From: Straminergon stramineum | Lineage: Eukaryota > Streptophyta > Bryopsida > Hypnales > Calliergonaceae | DNA length: 64,000 nt | Direction: 5' to 3' | NCBI GenBank assembly: GCA_963920665.1 | Contig: OY987271.1 | Coordinates: 2,234,501-2,298,500, forward strand | Part shown: in pieces, positions 12,923-24,361 of the stretch | How the letters are laid out: each line of letters starts with the position of its first letter | How positions within the stretch are numbered: position 1 is the first letter of the stretch | Notes under the pieces: model-generated | The model's input: only the letters and a program-made list of their open reading frames with translations | Databases searched by the model: none | Told to the model about the DNA's origin: nothing | Translations under genes and position numbers: made by a program

Positions 12923-13496
12923 TTAACCCCAAACCGTCCACATTCATCTCCAAAATTGACAATTTGAGAAAAATCATTATAAAGTGCTATTGGAAGCATA
13001 TTTTGGAATTGAAATGCAAATAGAAGTTGTAGATTTTGATTTTTAGATTCCATCTGTATGGTTAGATTCACCAATGCTATCACCAATCTTTTTTTAAAAT
13101 TTTGAAAGAGAAATTCCAAAATTCCTTCAAAATTCGATTGCAAGTAAAATATTATCATTTTTTGAGTAAAATTTGTTAGAATGGATTTGAAATGAGGTTC
13201 TATTCACATGGTGATTTTTTGAAATTTTTGTGTTCTTTCTATCTATGATCTCATTTTGGCTAATCCAATTTGAACTAAAGTCAATGCAATTTGACCACTT
13301 GACATTCTTGCACATTTGTAATTTTAGAAAAATATGAACTCTAGTAACATCAAATCCAACCCTTAGATAGGGCAAAAACTTAATTAAGTATCTTCACAAA
13401 TTAAAATAACTTTCATCCAAGTAGTTAGGAGGATGAAATTGGAGTTTCAATCTGTTCATCGTCCAAAAAATGGACGTCGACGCATTTAGGGGTTAA
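12923..13496. mobile_element. TIR family B, copy B1 (574 bp)
   Basis: Begins TTAACCCCAAACCGTCCA and ends TGGACGTCGACGCATTTAGGGGTTAA, so the two ends are inverted over about 18 bases with a small interruption. The interior from about 13020 to 13450 matches a second copy at about 18990-19517, for example TAGATTCACCAATGCTATCA, GAACTC(T)AGTAACA and TAACTTTCATCCAAG. Minus-strand open frames inside (93 and 82 codons) are fragmentary and have no recognised domain. Confidence 0.75.
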
Positions 13497-15160
13497 TCCT
13501 ATAATATGACAGAATAAAAGTGATCATAATTCACAATTTGAATCAGAAGATTTTGTGATTGCTTCCAAATCTCAATTGGCCATAAATTGAGCTCATAATT
13601 TGGTCTCAAAATAATCAGCTCAAAGGAGTTTGCATGCTACAATACTCAAAGACTTTGGTTGCAATGCACTAAAAGGCCATGTCATGGTAAATTCAAAAAT
13701 TTACACAATAAATGCTCATTGAACTTAACATGGAGGAAATTTTTTTTTGAAGGGGGGGAGATGGTCTACTTAAGTTACATGACCACCTCAAAGAGAAATT
13801 AAAAGAAAATCTTCAAGTGCTCAAAATTGGGAGATTTATATCCAAGGAGTGCTCCCTTACAATGTACCATGCCCTCTAAATTTAGAAATCTCATTAGAAA
13901 CTATTGAAATAATTTTCAAATTTTTTAACAAAATTTTCTATAATTTTAAGAATTAAAATTTAAAAATTCATACTATTTTAGGATTTTCAAAATTTTCTAT
14001 TCAACTTTGAAGTCTAGAATCTTAGATTTTAAAGATGTAAAATATATATTGTTTATTATTTTCTTTTTTCAACACTTACATATAGAAATTGTAAGGTAGT
14101 GTTGAATTTTTTGTCAAAGGTGATGATTTGTTCGTGGAAAAAATGGGTGGATATGCCAATGTAGTTTTGGAGCAAATATCAAAATTTTGATGCAAAACTA
14201 GTACAAATCAAGCATTTCCATGCACTTGGCATGCATGATAGGATTTTGGTATACTACCCTACATGAAGGTCAAATTCAACAAAAATTAAGTCATTTTTGT
14301 TTTAAAAAATGCCACATGTCATCTTGTAGATGGTGTGATTAGGACCCTTGAGAATTTGATGTGGAAATTCAATTTTGCCACTGAAGTGCCAAATGAGTCC
14401 TTCACTTATGATAGTTGGCAATTACCCTCTTTATGGATACTTTAACTTGCATTGCTAAAATTGCCTCCAATCTAGAAGTACAATCTTGAACCTGAACATT
14501 CATGAATGAGGATTTTAACCCCTAAAGAACAATTGTCCATTGTACAGTGTCACAAAGATTTGTAAACGTGTTTGGAATAGCACTGGGCCTTTGCTGTGGT
14601 AATGCTTGCATATAAGTAAGATACCCCAAAGCACCCTAAAGATTCATAAATCTACCCTCAAACCCCCTTTTCCCCAAATCCTTACCCTATGCTTCCTTCA
14701 AAACCCTAGAAACTGTCATACCTAACTTTGATCTACTACACAATATGGACAGTAGCTTCAAACATCTTGAAACTTTGCTACAATGTAGATCAACTATCCA
14801 AAAGATCACATACCAAGTTTCAACTTAATCCAAGATATTGTCCAACTTTGGTGGACATTTTACTACTACTGACTTTCCAACCCTTCACTGCTTTTATACC
14901 CCGGTTGTTTTTTATGCATAACTCATAGATCTAGAGTCTCTTCAAGTGAAAACTTTGATGCAAAGGAGTAGATAAGATAAAGAAAGTACCCTCAATCAAT
15001 ACTTTACTTCAAATAAATCTTCAACAACAAACAACTCTCCATCCTCAAGTCCACCCCTCCCCTCTTACCACTCAAAACAAGAAAATAAAGACCAAAGAGG
15101 GAGCAAGGGACCAACCCTTGCCTTAAGTACCCTCCACTAACCCCGACGGCTAGCCGCCGG
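13497..15160. other. Spacer with no recognised genes; possible family B end at 14515
   Basis: A TTAACCCCTAAAG terminus of repeat family B lies at about 14515, but its partner end was not located. The rest is AT-rich, becoming C-rich toward 15100. No exon was recognised. Confidence 0.4.
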
Positions 15161-15186
15161 CTAACCCTAACCCTAACCCTAACCCC
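15161..15186. repeat. Interstitial telomere-like tract, four CTAACC units
   Basis: Four perfect head-to-tail copies of CTAACC (complement GGTTAG) lie within a C-rich stretch. The unit has six bases (TTAGGG type) instead of the seven-base TTTAGGG typical of most plants. The tract is too short to be a telomere and is internal. Confidence 0.85.
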
Positions 15187-16054
15187 ACTACCCTAGTGTC
15201 AACTATTAATAAACCGGTTATCAACCGACAATTAAACGGTCAACAATAACAACCTCCTAACACTCCAACACCTCTCAATACACAATACTAACAACAATCA
15301 ACTTATAACACTAATAAAACTAAAGATGCCCAACACTAACAACATTATTGAAACTAATGAAGATGTCAACTTCAAACACTAAACGGCCCACATCACGACA
15401 ACAGACAATTAAAAACCTAGGTAGGCTCCTATGAAGTCAATTTTGGTTGGATGTCCACAAAATTTTGATGCAAGGTGTGAACATGTACCCCCTAAGTGGG
15501 AAAATAATTTTTTTCCCAATCAAGTGCCTAGATCAAAAGTTATGTTGCCTCCGATCTTTTTTTTGATTGGGCAACTTTTGCACAATATCTCCTTTACTTC
15601 TAAAATTGTGCAGGTGTGTAATTTACATGATACAAGATGCAAATGTCAAAAAAAAATAACCATGTATAGTGTAAAAATCTCACTTTGGGAGGATTGAAAG
15701 TCTATTGGCTTTGATGGGTAGGATCAAGAAAAAACTTTTTTTTTCTAACTTCAAATGTTATAATCTTTCAATTATTGTAGTCAAAGTTTCTAATTTTTTT
15801 CCCATAGATTCCCATAGTAGTCTAGTACAAATTTGCACAATTGAATTTTGAAAGAAAAAAAAATTTCATTTTTTTCTCATTGCCCTAAAAAGTGTCAATT
15901 TTTTACAATTTGTGCCCAAATGTACCTCTATCCCTTAGGGAATAAATGTCAAACTATCGTAATTCATCTTATTAAGGTGAGAGTTTAATTGATTAAAATT
16001 GTGTCACGTACTCTAAAGTGTCTTATACAGTGTATCTCAAATGTTCAGTACACT

Positions 16055-16747
16055 TACAAAAATTGCTATAGCTAATCAAGTAATTAGTTTATTTCAACAC
16101 ACTTTGGACATGTCTTGTCACAAATAACACACTTGGATAAAATAAATTTTCGAAATTTTTGAAACAATTTTTGATTTTTTTATAATTTAATCAACTTTAT
16201 TAGTGTTTAATTTTTAATACAAGTAAATTTTCTTCAAAGATTCTATAGTAAATGGAATGACCATTCTTTTTAGAATTTTTTAGTAAGAATTTTATGAGTT
16301 TTAAAATTTTCTTGAGTGAAATATTACTAACTAAAATATGACTCCAAATATTCATTATTTTCATAATCTACTCCAAAAATCACCAAAAATTTGCAAATTT
16401 TTTGAAAAGAATATAAATTTTTTTATGTATTATTTTTTGTAAGTGAATTATTAAAAAATGTAAAAATTTGGAGTCATAATTTTGTCAACAATATTTCACA
16501 ATAAAACTTCAAATTTCATAAAATTTGTACCATAAAATTCCAAAAAGATTTCTCATTCTACTTACTAAAAACTCTTGAAATTTCTTTTGTATAAAAAAAC
16601 TTGCTAATAAATTTGATTAAATTCTTTAAGAAAATTAAAATTTTGAAAAATCATTTCAAACAAGTGTGTTACTTGTACTTCAAAATGTCCAAAATTTGTT
16701 GAAAAAAATAATTTCTCAATTAGTTAAGGCAATTTTTGAAGCGTATG
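16055..16747. mobile_element. Fold-back element FB2, about 0.7 kb
   Basis: The left arm (about 16055-16360) and right arm (about 16455-16747) are imperfect inverted copies. Paired landmarks are ACAAAAATTGC at 16064 with GGCAATTTTTGAAG at 16729; CACACTTTGGACATG near 16099 with the CAAAATGTCCAAAATTTG block near 16680; AATAACACACTTG near 16123 with CAAGTGTGTTACTTG near 16660; and ATATGACTCCAAA near 16336 with TTTGGAGTCATAA near 16468. The central loop is short and AT-rich. A fragment of the same sequence recurs at about 44680-44830. No coding capacity. Confidence 0.75.
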
Positions 16748-16763
16748 GATACTCATGAAAACC

Positions 16764-17274
16764 ATTAAGCTAAATCAAACCATGACAAGCCACCTATTTT
16801 AAGTCTTCCATCAATCCATGGCAAACTTTATCTAGAAAATGAAATTAGGACTTTATTAGGTAGGTTAATGGCCAAAATCAATGCTTTGGGTGATGATGAT
16901 GGAGTTATTAGTGATTGCTTTAGGAACTTCCACCTTTCTAGTGTATATTCATTATAAGAATTAAATTTTTTATTCCTTTATGTCATACCTATATCAGAAA
17001 ATATTGCACCCATGTTAGAAAATATTGTTACTGCTTTAGGTGGTCTGATTACCATGATGGGTACACTTTTTGATGGTTTGGGAGTAGTCTACATACTGTT
17101 TTGGACTAATTGGGTAGCACACTTCAAAAATTAATACTTTGTCAAAAAATAAAATTTCAATTGCTCTCTCCATTTCTCATGTTTCTTATTATACAGTAAA
17201 AGAATTCAAAATTTTCAAAAATGTGAACAATGCAAACTAATCAATCGGCCTATCATAGGCTAGTTTATCTTACA
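16764..17274. mobile_element. Repeat family C, copy C2 (about 511 bp)
   Basis: Aligns along its length with 49752-50287. Shared blocks in the same order include CCATGGCAAA, TCAATG(T/C)(C)TT with GATGATG, GACTTCCACCTT / AACTTCCACCTT, ATATTGTTACTGCTTTAGGT / ACTATTGTGATTACTTTAGG, AATACTTTGTCAAAAAATAA and TCAATTGCTCTC(T/C)CCATTTCTCA. The ends resemble a weak inverted pair (TTAAGCTAAATC and GCTAGTTTATCTTA). It has no intact open frame, so it is most simply a non-autonomous element. Confidence 0.65.
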
Positions 17275-17550
17275 CCATAGTATGTTAGTGGAGCAAATTT
17301 GACTAAATTTTTTATTTCTCAATAAAATGCCACCCAACAACATCTATGGAGTCGAGATCCACAAAAAAAGAGTTGAAAATTCAATTCAAAAAGCACTTTC
17401 CTATAAGTTACCACAAATGTTTGCACTTGTTCGCACTTGGTATTAAAGAGTGTTGTTACTGAAGGTCTTCGGAACGAATTTTAACATTCTTTCGGACTGG
17501 ATTCACATTGCAAACATCACCCTTAACACCAAGTGCAAACATACCTTTAT

Positions 17551-17748
17551 AACAACTAATGAGGTAACTAACCACACAACTAACCAAGCAACTAACCACA
17601 CAATTAATCAAGCAACTAACCACACAACTAACCAAGCAACTAACCACGCAACTAATAACCATGCAACTAATAACCACACAACTAATCAAGCAACTATCCA
17701 GGAAACTAACCACGCAACTGACCACGCAACTAACCAGGCAACCTACCG
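17551..17748. repeat. 12-bp minisatellite (RCAACTAACCAM)n
   Basis: About 15 tandem, slightly variable copies of a 12-base unit close to GCAACTAACCAC / ACAACTAACCAA. In one frame it would encode an Asn-His-Thr-rich peptide. This is only a by-product of a repeat whose length is a multiple of three, and no gene is claimed. Directly after it the base composition changes to a more GC-rich stretch at about 17760-18200 with no recognised gene. Confidence 0.85.
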
Positions 17749-18277
17749 AGCATAACCTACTGTACAGTACAGTAAGTTAACCAACTACCCAAGTGACCTG
17801 AGCACGGCAACAGAGGGACCCACGGATTGTTGACTGGACAGCGCGTGTCACTCTTTCAATGGTCCCACTTGTCAACAGCTCATACGTCTCGAATCCTCGA
17901 GACCTGGCTCTGTGTGTGGCTCAAGCCAGCCTCCAAGTCGCATCTGTGAATATTTTAAATTAACTCATTATTCCTTCAATTTCATTTGGAAGGCTGTTAA
18001 CCCCTAATAAACGTCCAGAGTATGATATTCCCCAGAATTCACGATTTCAGAAATATCATTAGCCAGGGCGCGCTTACATGCAGGCCCAGTGGGCACCTTT
18101 CCGCCCAATCCAAGGGTCGAGACTATAGTAGTGCGACGAGCCGAATGCAGGGACCGTTCTGCCCCCCGCATTTTTACCCCTGGGGAAAACGCATGAACGA
18201 TTTATTTGCAAGGCATGACAAAATTTACAAATTTTGAGTTCATATTTGCAATCAGAGACCCCAAATTATGTAGGAGG

Positions 18278-18605
18278 AAGGTAGGAGGCTCGAAATCTGC
18301 ACAAGCTCTAAAGTCTCACACCTCCTCAAGTGTACACTGTTTGTACATGGATTTTTTTCATCTTTAAAGGGATGTACCAACAGTGTACATTTGAGGAGGT
18401 GCGCGGCTTTAGAGCCCTATGCCATTTCGACTTCAAAAATTCATAACTAATTTTGCAAAGCTCCAAAAAATATGAAACGACTTGGATTAGATGTCAATTC
18501 CTCTTGTCTTTCAAGAAAAATTTACTGAAAAATATTTCAATAAGTTTCACCTCCCCAAAATTCAGTTTCAGCTCTTGGATGGGTGCTTTACAGACCTCCT
18601 ACCTT
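18278..18605. mobile_element. MITE family A, copy A3 (328 bp)
   Basis: Ends AAGGTAGGAGG and CCTCCTACCTT are perfect inverted termini, and the length is the same as A2. It has the same internal layout as A1: a stem made by CACACCTCCTCAAGTGTACA against TGTACATTTGAGGAGGTG, then TTCATAACTAATTTTGC, AATATGAAACGACTTGG and GTCTTTCAAG, with a GGTGCTTTA block before the right end. A further GTAGGAGG immediately upstream (18270) may be a decayed older end. Confidence 0.85.
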
Positions 18606-18989
18606 AGTATAGAGAAATAGATGAGTCAAGCACAAAATAGGGGGTCTTTCTTTTTACATTCACCCTTAGTTGGACCTTTGCATTTGGCTCGTCACACTAC
18701 TATAGTCTCGACTCAATCTAGGCAATAGGACAAAATAGGCTCAACCGATTGTCTTGTTGGGGTGGGCAAGCAAGAAAGTAGAAGTAGAAGTTTCACCTAT
18801 ATCGGTTGAGAACCTCATTGGTGGAAACTAGACAACCTTGAGGGAATCTAATATGTGAGGATTTCTTAATGTATCCCTTCCCACCTACCGGGTCCACATG
18901 AAAGTGCAATTGCTATTTTCACATGTAGCACTTCTTGTGAAGTTTCCCGGATGACTGATACTTATAAAGAAGCCCTTGTATAATGTTGT

Positions 18990-19517
18990 TTGGAAGAAAT
19001 TTGGAATTGATATCCAAATAGAAGTTGTAGATTGTGAGTTGTAGATTTCATCCATACGGTTAGATTCACCAATGCTATCACCAATATTCTTTTCATAAAT
19101 TTTGAAAGGAAAATTTTCAAAATTCCTTCCAAGTTAGATTACAAGCAAATCATTATCATTTTTTGAATAAAATTTGTGGGAATGGAGGGAATGGATTTGA
19201 AATAAGGTTCTCTTAACATGGTGATTTTTTTTAATATTTTTTTGTTCTTAAAATCTATGACCTCATTTTTTAAAATCCAACTTTGAACTAGAATCAATGC
19301 AATTTTGGCTTGGTCAACCACTTGACATACTTGCACATTTGTAATTTCAGAAAAAAAAAGTACTCTAGTAACACCAAATCCTTGAACCATTAGATAGGAC
19401 AAAAACTTGATAAAGTATCTCTACAAATTAAGATAACTTTCATCCAAGCAAGAATGAGGATGAAACTTGAGTTTCAATCTTTTCATCACTTAGAAAGTAG
19501 ACATTGGAATGCTTATG
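18990..19517. repeat. Diverged copy of repeat B1
   Basis: Parallel to 12990-13496: AAATAGAAGTTGTAGATT, GGTTAGATTCACCAATGC, CATGGTGATTTTTT, CACTTGACAT(A/T)CTTGCAC and TAACTTTCATCCAAGCA follow in the same order and spacing. The right end is decayed (GCTTATGGGTAAACAC where B1 has GCATTTAGGGGTTAA) and the left end is not clear. Confidence 0.7.
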
Positions 19518-19814
19518 GGTAAACACTTAGAATGTCAGAGCAACCCATTATGTTAATTTGTGGCCCTTCTACTAACAAAAAAATTCAAGGTTGCAATATC
19601 CATTTTCGTCACCTTGATCAGCATTTCGTCTAAAAGAAGGTAAGAGAAGATTGAAATTTTGAAAAGTCAATTTTCTTTCACAAGAGTCAAAAGGAAGTGA
19701 ATTTTTTTTAAATGGATTGAATTTTTTTAATTTTTAAATGAAGATTTACCATATCACTTCATAATTTTCAGAAAGTAGAATTCTAGATAATTTCTTTACA
19801 TCATTTAGAGGAGG

Positions 19815-19972
19815 CTAAGGTAAACCACCACATTCCAAACCAAATGGGAGCAAGCCTATTGTAGGCTAAATTATCTTAGTGGTATACATTTTAAAACTTG
19901 AATGTACACCACCAACATTTAACCCACAATGGGCTTGCTTCCATTTGGTCTAGAATGGGGTAGTTTACCTTA
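19815..19972. mobile_element. Small hairpin element, about 160 bp
   Basis: The left arm (TAAGGTAAACCACCACATTC, CCAAATGGGAGCAAGCC) and right arm (GGGCTTGCTTCCATTTGG, GGGGTAGTTTACCTTA) are inverted over about 48 bases, around a centre with a GTGGTATACATT / AATGTACACCAC stem. The termini resemble those of family C, so it may be a miniature derivative. Non-coding. Confidence 0.75.
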
Positions 19973-22840
19973 CTACCACTCATTTTGATTTCTTTGGATC
20001 AAGTAGGTGATAGAAATGTGTGTTTCCATCTTAGCCACTAAAGCTTTGTGAATGATTATATTTCACCAAAAATTAGTCCAAAATAATTGTTTTCAATGCA
20101 AACAAAAAAATTAGGAAAAAGGAGACAATTTGGGGATTCAACTAAAGGATCTTGCCTTACATTGGTAGGACTATAGGAGTATATGTGGTAAAATTTTCAA
20201 TACCATCAACAACACAGATTGTAGAATAATAGCATTTCAAATGGAAAAAAAAGAAAATTTTGCAAGTAAAATCCCAGAGAAGGCTCAAAATAGGGTCAAC
20301 AATCTTTGAATTCTCTTTGCTCTAAATTTTTGCACTAACTAAAAGAGATGGAGTTTTTAAAAATTCATTGTGTAGGAAGAGTTACAAGACGAAATTTAAA
20401 AGAATCTAAATTTCTAATAATTCTAGTACTAAATTGAAAAATGTTAATCCAAACTGAATGGTGATAACTTTGTTGAAAGTAATCTAATACTAGTAGAAAT
20501 GTGGTTTACATAAACTAGGGAAATGATTCATGGAAAGTCCCATAAAACAAATTTGCTTGCTAGTGGGTCTTCTCATAATCATTTCTCTAATCTACATGGA
20601 CTATGTTTCTACTAATGTAAATTAAGTTCACCATTTTAATTTTGAAAATTGTAAAAATGAATTCAAATAATATATATTATATATTATTTTAATACAAAGT
20701 ACCATAATTACAAGCAAAACAAAATTCCTCAAAAATTTTCAACTTATCAATCAAAATTGAATACTTAAAAAGCTCCCCATCTAGATGTTGACTTACATAT
20801 TCAACAAAAAACATTGACAAAATATATATTTTTTCATCCATATTTTTTCATTTAGGGAAAGTTTTATTCATTCCCTTGTTTTGTATTTACTAGGACAACA
20901 TCATTTTTTTCTTTAGAATCTAGTGGAAAAAATGGTATCCTTAAAAAAGCTAGTATATTCCTACATCTTCAAAAAAAATTTGGAAAGTTAATATAAATCT
21001 GACATTATAAGAATTTGACCAAAATCTTCGAAACCCATATTTGAAGACTTTCAAGTTTCAAATTCCCTCGGAAACTCTAACTAGAGGATAACTGAATGAT
21101 CCAACAGGTCTCAAAATGGATACAAAACTTGCTTATATTCAAAATAAAAAATAAAAAATATTTGTATTTACCTATTTATTTATTTGAATTTCTAATATTC
21201 CATTAGATTCAAATTTTCCTGTATTCATGAATGACTATCCACTCAAAAGACAACCTCTACTTCTTGCTCAATTAATTAGCCCCCCCTCCCCTCAAAATTA
21301 GTAGCCATTGATCATTTTTGAAAAAAAATAAAAACACCCCCTTCCCTACCGTCGATCCTGATACCGTATTATGATATTGTATGTATGTGGATATAGAAAA
21401 TGGGTATGGAAAACATATACAGAAAATGGATACAAATTATCCCATATCGATTGTCAAACGACTTCGTTTTCAAAAATACAAAAGTGTGGGGGGGGTACTA
21501 GGTTTAGAAAAATAATTTGATTGCCTCAACATGCCTTCCTCACTATCCACTCAAAAGACAACCTACAAAATGACATTATATATACAATCAAATTTGAAAC
21601 AATAATTACATTTACGTTTTTAATCAATTTTAAGATACTTTAGCAATTCACCAAAAAACTTGATTTATAAGTTTAGTATGTGAATATTTTATGAGTGGCT
21701 AACTCATCATCTTACACTCATCAGTACATGCATATATAATGGTTAAAGATTTAATCATCAAAATATCATTATTTCCACTACTAGTATAATTTTGTATACT
21801 TCAAGAATAATTTATACTCTATCTTCATTGCTTCATTGTAAAAGTTAAGCAATGCCCATTTCGATGAGTATTCAAAAGCAATCCATTTTATGTACACAAA
21901 AATAAATAAACATTCAAATCCAAAATTATCATCCCAAAATGTTGTCCTAAAATGGAAAGCACCCACAAAATGGTGATGCAAATCATGAGTGGTTAATATC
22001 AATCAATCACAAAAAGTCTAAATTTAGCTTATTGATGGTAAATTGAACCAATGGTCATTGGTAAGGGTATATTGGCCTATTAGGTGTAAAAAATAAAACA
22101 ACTATCTCATAAACTTTCACACTATTCTTCATGGCTTCATAGCTACTTGTGTATCCTGAAGAGCTTTCATATGAATTGCATTATTTTTATTATATTTACC
22201 AATTTATTGTCTTTAAAAAAAAATGATAATGACAATTTTGCACCAAACTATTAAGTATTTTTACATTGGTAGACAATTTATAGTCTCTTGAAATAAAATT
22301 TAAGACCACAAATCAAATATAATTTAAAAGGCTTTATGAAGCTCAAAAATGACACTTAAGTAAATGGGGATGGAACTGGTCTTTTAAAGTACGTGTGTCA
22401 ACAATTGTCACTACCTAAAATGTAACCTTTGCATTTGGACCAAAAAAATACAACTCCAAAATCTAAATATTGATGGTACAAGATTTATACAATTGCAGTA
22501 CTATATATGAAAGATTTAGGAAAGCCAAATGTCATTTTTTTAGACATCAATATATACTATTGTGAAATTTCATAACTTAATAAAAAATTATCTAAGTAAT
22601 GCATGTTTTTTAGCGTTATAATCCTCTTTCACATATCAATAAGATCCAATTGAAATAATTTATACTTCATAATAGTAATTTCTTTAGTTGTTATAAGAAT
22701 CAATTATCGGTGCACTTACCTTAGGGATAATTTATCTAATTTCCATGAATTATTGGTACACTCATTAGTCCTAAAAATATGTGTGACACTAATTTATCAA
22801 AGTCACACTATTCATAATTAGTGTAGGTTGAAATATTAAT
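19973..22840. other. AT-rich spacer, no recognised genes
   Basis: Short AT-driven open frames only. A C-rich run with poly-G or poly-C tracts occurs around 21275-21500. No exon, RNA gene or bounded element was recognised. Confidence 0.4.
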
Positions 22841-24361
22841 TTAACCCCTAAAGGACCAACATGTGTTTTTTGGCAACATAGAAATTTTGGGTAGGTACGT
22901 GTGACTAAAGATTTGTGCATTTTAGGCTGAAATTTTGATAGAAGGTGGGGACAAGGAATATCTTTTTTTTTGAAACCCGGAGTTTATTCCAAGAAGAGTG
23001 TATTCCAAGAACAAATTGCGGAAGGTGAGGGTAGAGCCCTGAAGAAAGAATGATAAGAACCAACCCTAACAACCAAAGACAACCAAAGCTAAATTACACA
23101 AATAACCCACAAGTGGGTTTCTTCAAGTTCCAAGTGATGGACATGCCGTGGTGAGCTCCAAAGAATGGGGTGTGGAGCCAAGTTTTGTCAAACTTATGGA
23201 GGAATTTGTTCACTTTGGTTGGGTACATGCTGTAAAGGAGGGCAGTCCACTGCCATGCCATTTGGCCATGGTCTAGGGGTGCTTCCTAGATGAGGTGCTC
23301 CATCTTGGTATGGGACCACGAGCCTTGATTAAACACCCATGCATTCCTTCCTAACCAACATAGCCACACCACTAAGCCTGGGAGCAAGGTCCATATTGAT
23401 GCCCCTGCCCGGAGTTTCTTGGGGAGGCTAGAGCCCAAGAGGCATTGCTGCCAAGTTAGATTGGGCCAATGCCCCTCCAATGTAGCAATTGCTTGTGAGG
23501 AGTAGAGGATTGAGAGTGCAAACCTCTTTGCTAGACGAGGAATATCTTTCACATGCACAAAGTTTTATCACATTTGAAAATACGAGTCAAAAGTTATGGC
23601 CTAATATGTTACTTTTTTCCCCAGGCGGGCAGTTTGGGCAAATTAGAAAAAATCACTTTTTTTAGAAACAAAAATTTGAAATTAGTTAACTAGAGCTTTA
23701 AATATGTGGAAAGCTTTGAATCATTCCATCAATGAGTCAAAAGTTACAAGGAATTTTAGTTTGTGGGTAGTTATGGATTATCTATTCTAAAATAAATTTT
23801 GAAGTCCTTTATCTTATTCAATTTTAAATATTTTTTGAAAAAAATAAATTCGTAGGATGTAGATTTTTTATTAAAACATTGAAACCATTGGGATTGGCAT
23901 TTTTCAATTCTATAACAAAATTCTTAACAATTTTGTATTTTGAATCATTCTTTACTTCTTTCTACTCACTATTTTTTTCCTATATGATGTACAAATCCAA
24001 ATGATGTGAAATTTTTTAAGTGTGCAAATAACTTGACTAGGAAAAAGAATCCAGAGAAGAATCCAGAGAAGAACCACTATTTGGGACATTTTTTCAGAAA
24101 ATTGAGCTTGTGAAGTGCAATTGCTTGGTTTTTTGCAGGGCCCCAATAATGATTTTAGTGAATTTGAATGCTTATATCTTGCAATCCATGTGCTGGAAGT
24201 TTCTGAAATTTTTACCACATGATCTCAAGTCAGCATACTACAAGATCCTATGGTTACATTTGTCAAAAGAAGCTTTTTTTCAAAAATTTGGTACTTGTAC
24301 TAGAAATGGCAGTTTTGGAGCATTTTGGGTGGAAACATAGTCAAGGAACTTAAGGGGTTAA
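22841..24361. mobile_element. TIR family B, long form B2, interrupted by a LINE
   Basis: Begins TTAACCCCTAAAGGACC and ends CTTAAGGGGTTAA. Without the LINE (22966-23537) and one target-duplication copy it is about 0.94 kb. The reverse complement of its right part matches 48064 onward (copy B6) over hundreds of bases, for example CCAAAACTGCC, TTCTAGTACAAGTA and GGATCTTGTAGTAT. The minus- and plus-strand open frames near 23952-24340 fall inside this element and have no recognised domain. No transposase is visible. Confidence 0.8.
22966..23537 (-). mobile_element. 5'-truncated LINE insertion with 12-bp target duplication
   Basis: The insert is flanked by AGGAATATCTTT at 22954-22965 and 23538-23549. 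On the minus strand it ends in a poly(A) run (poly-T at about 22963-22971 on the plus strand). The minus-strand frame from 23537 to 23286 reads as the C-terminal tail of a plant LINE ORF2 (reverse-transcriptase protein): WPNLTWQQCLLGSSLP followed by GLVVWLCWLGRNAWVFNQG, close to the W-x-x-W-x-x-RN-x-x-F pattern found after the reverse-transcriptase domain. The stop codon is at about 23286-23288, followed by a 3' region of about 320 bases. The reverse-transcriptase catalytic core and the endonuclease are absent, so the copy cannot move on its own. Confidence 0.85.

Noticed and set aside
17551..17748. Possible CRISPR-like array
   Set aside because: Contiguous 12-bp tandem repeats without unique spacers, in a plant nuclear sequence.
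17450..17755. 101-codon open frame encoding an Asn-His-Thr-Gln-Ala repeat peptide
   Set aside because: It is produced by the 12-bp minisatellite, which stays open on both strands because its unit is a multiple of three. There is no start context, domain or splice support.
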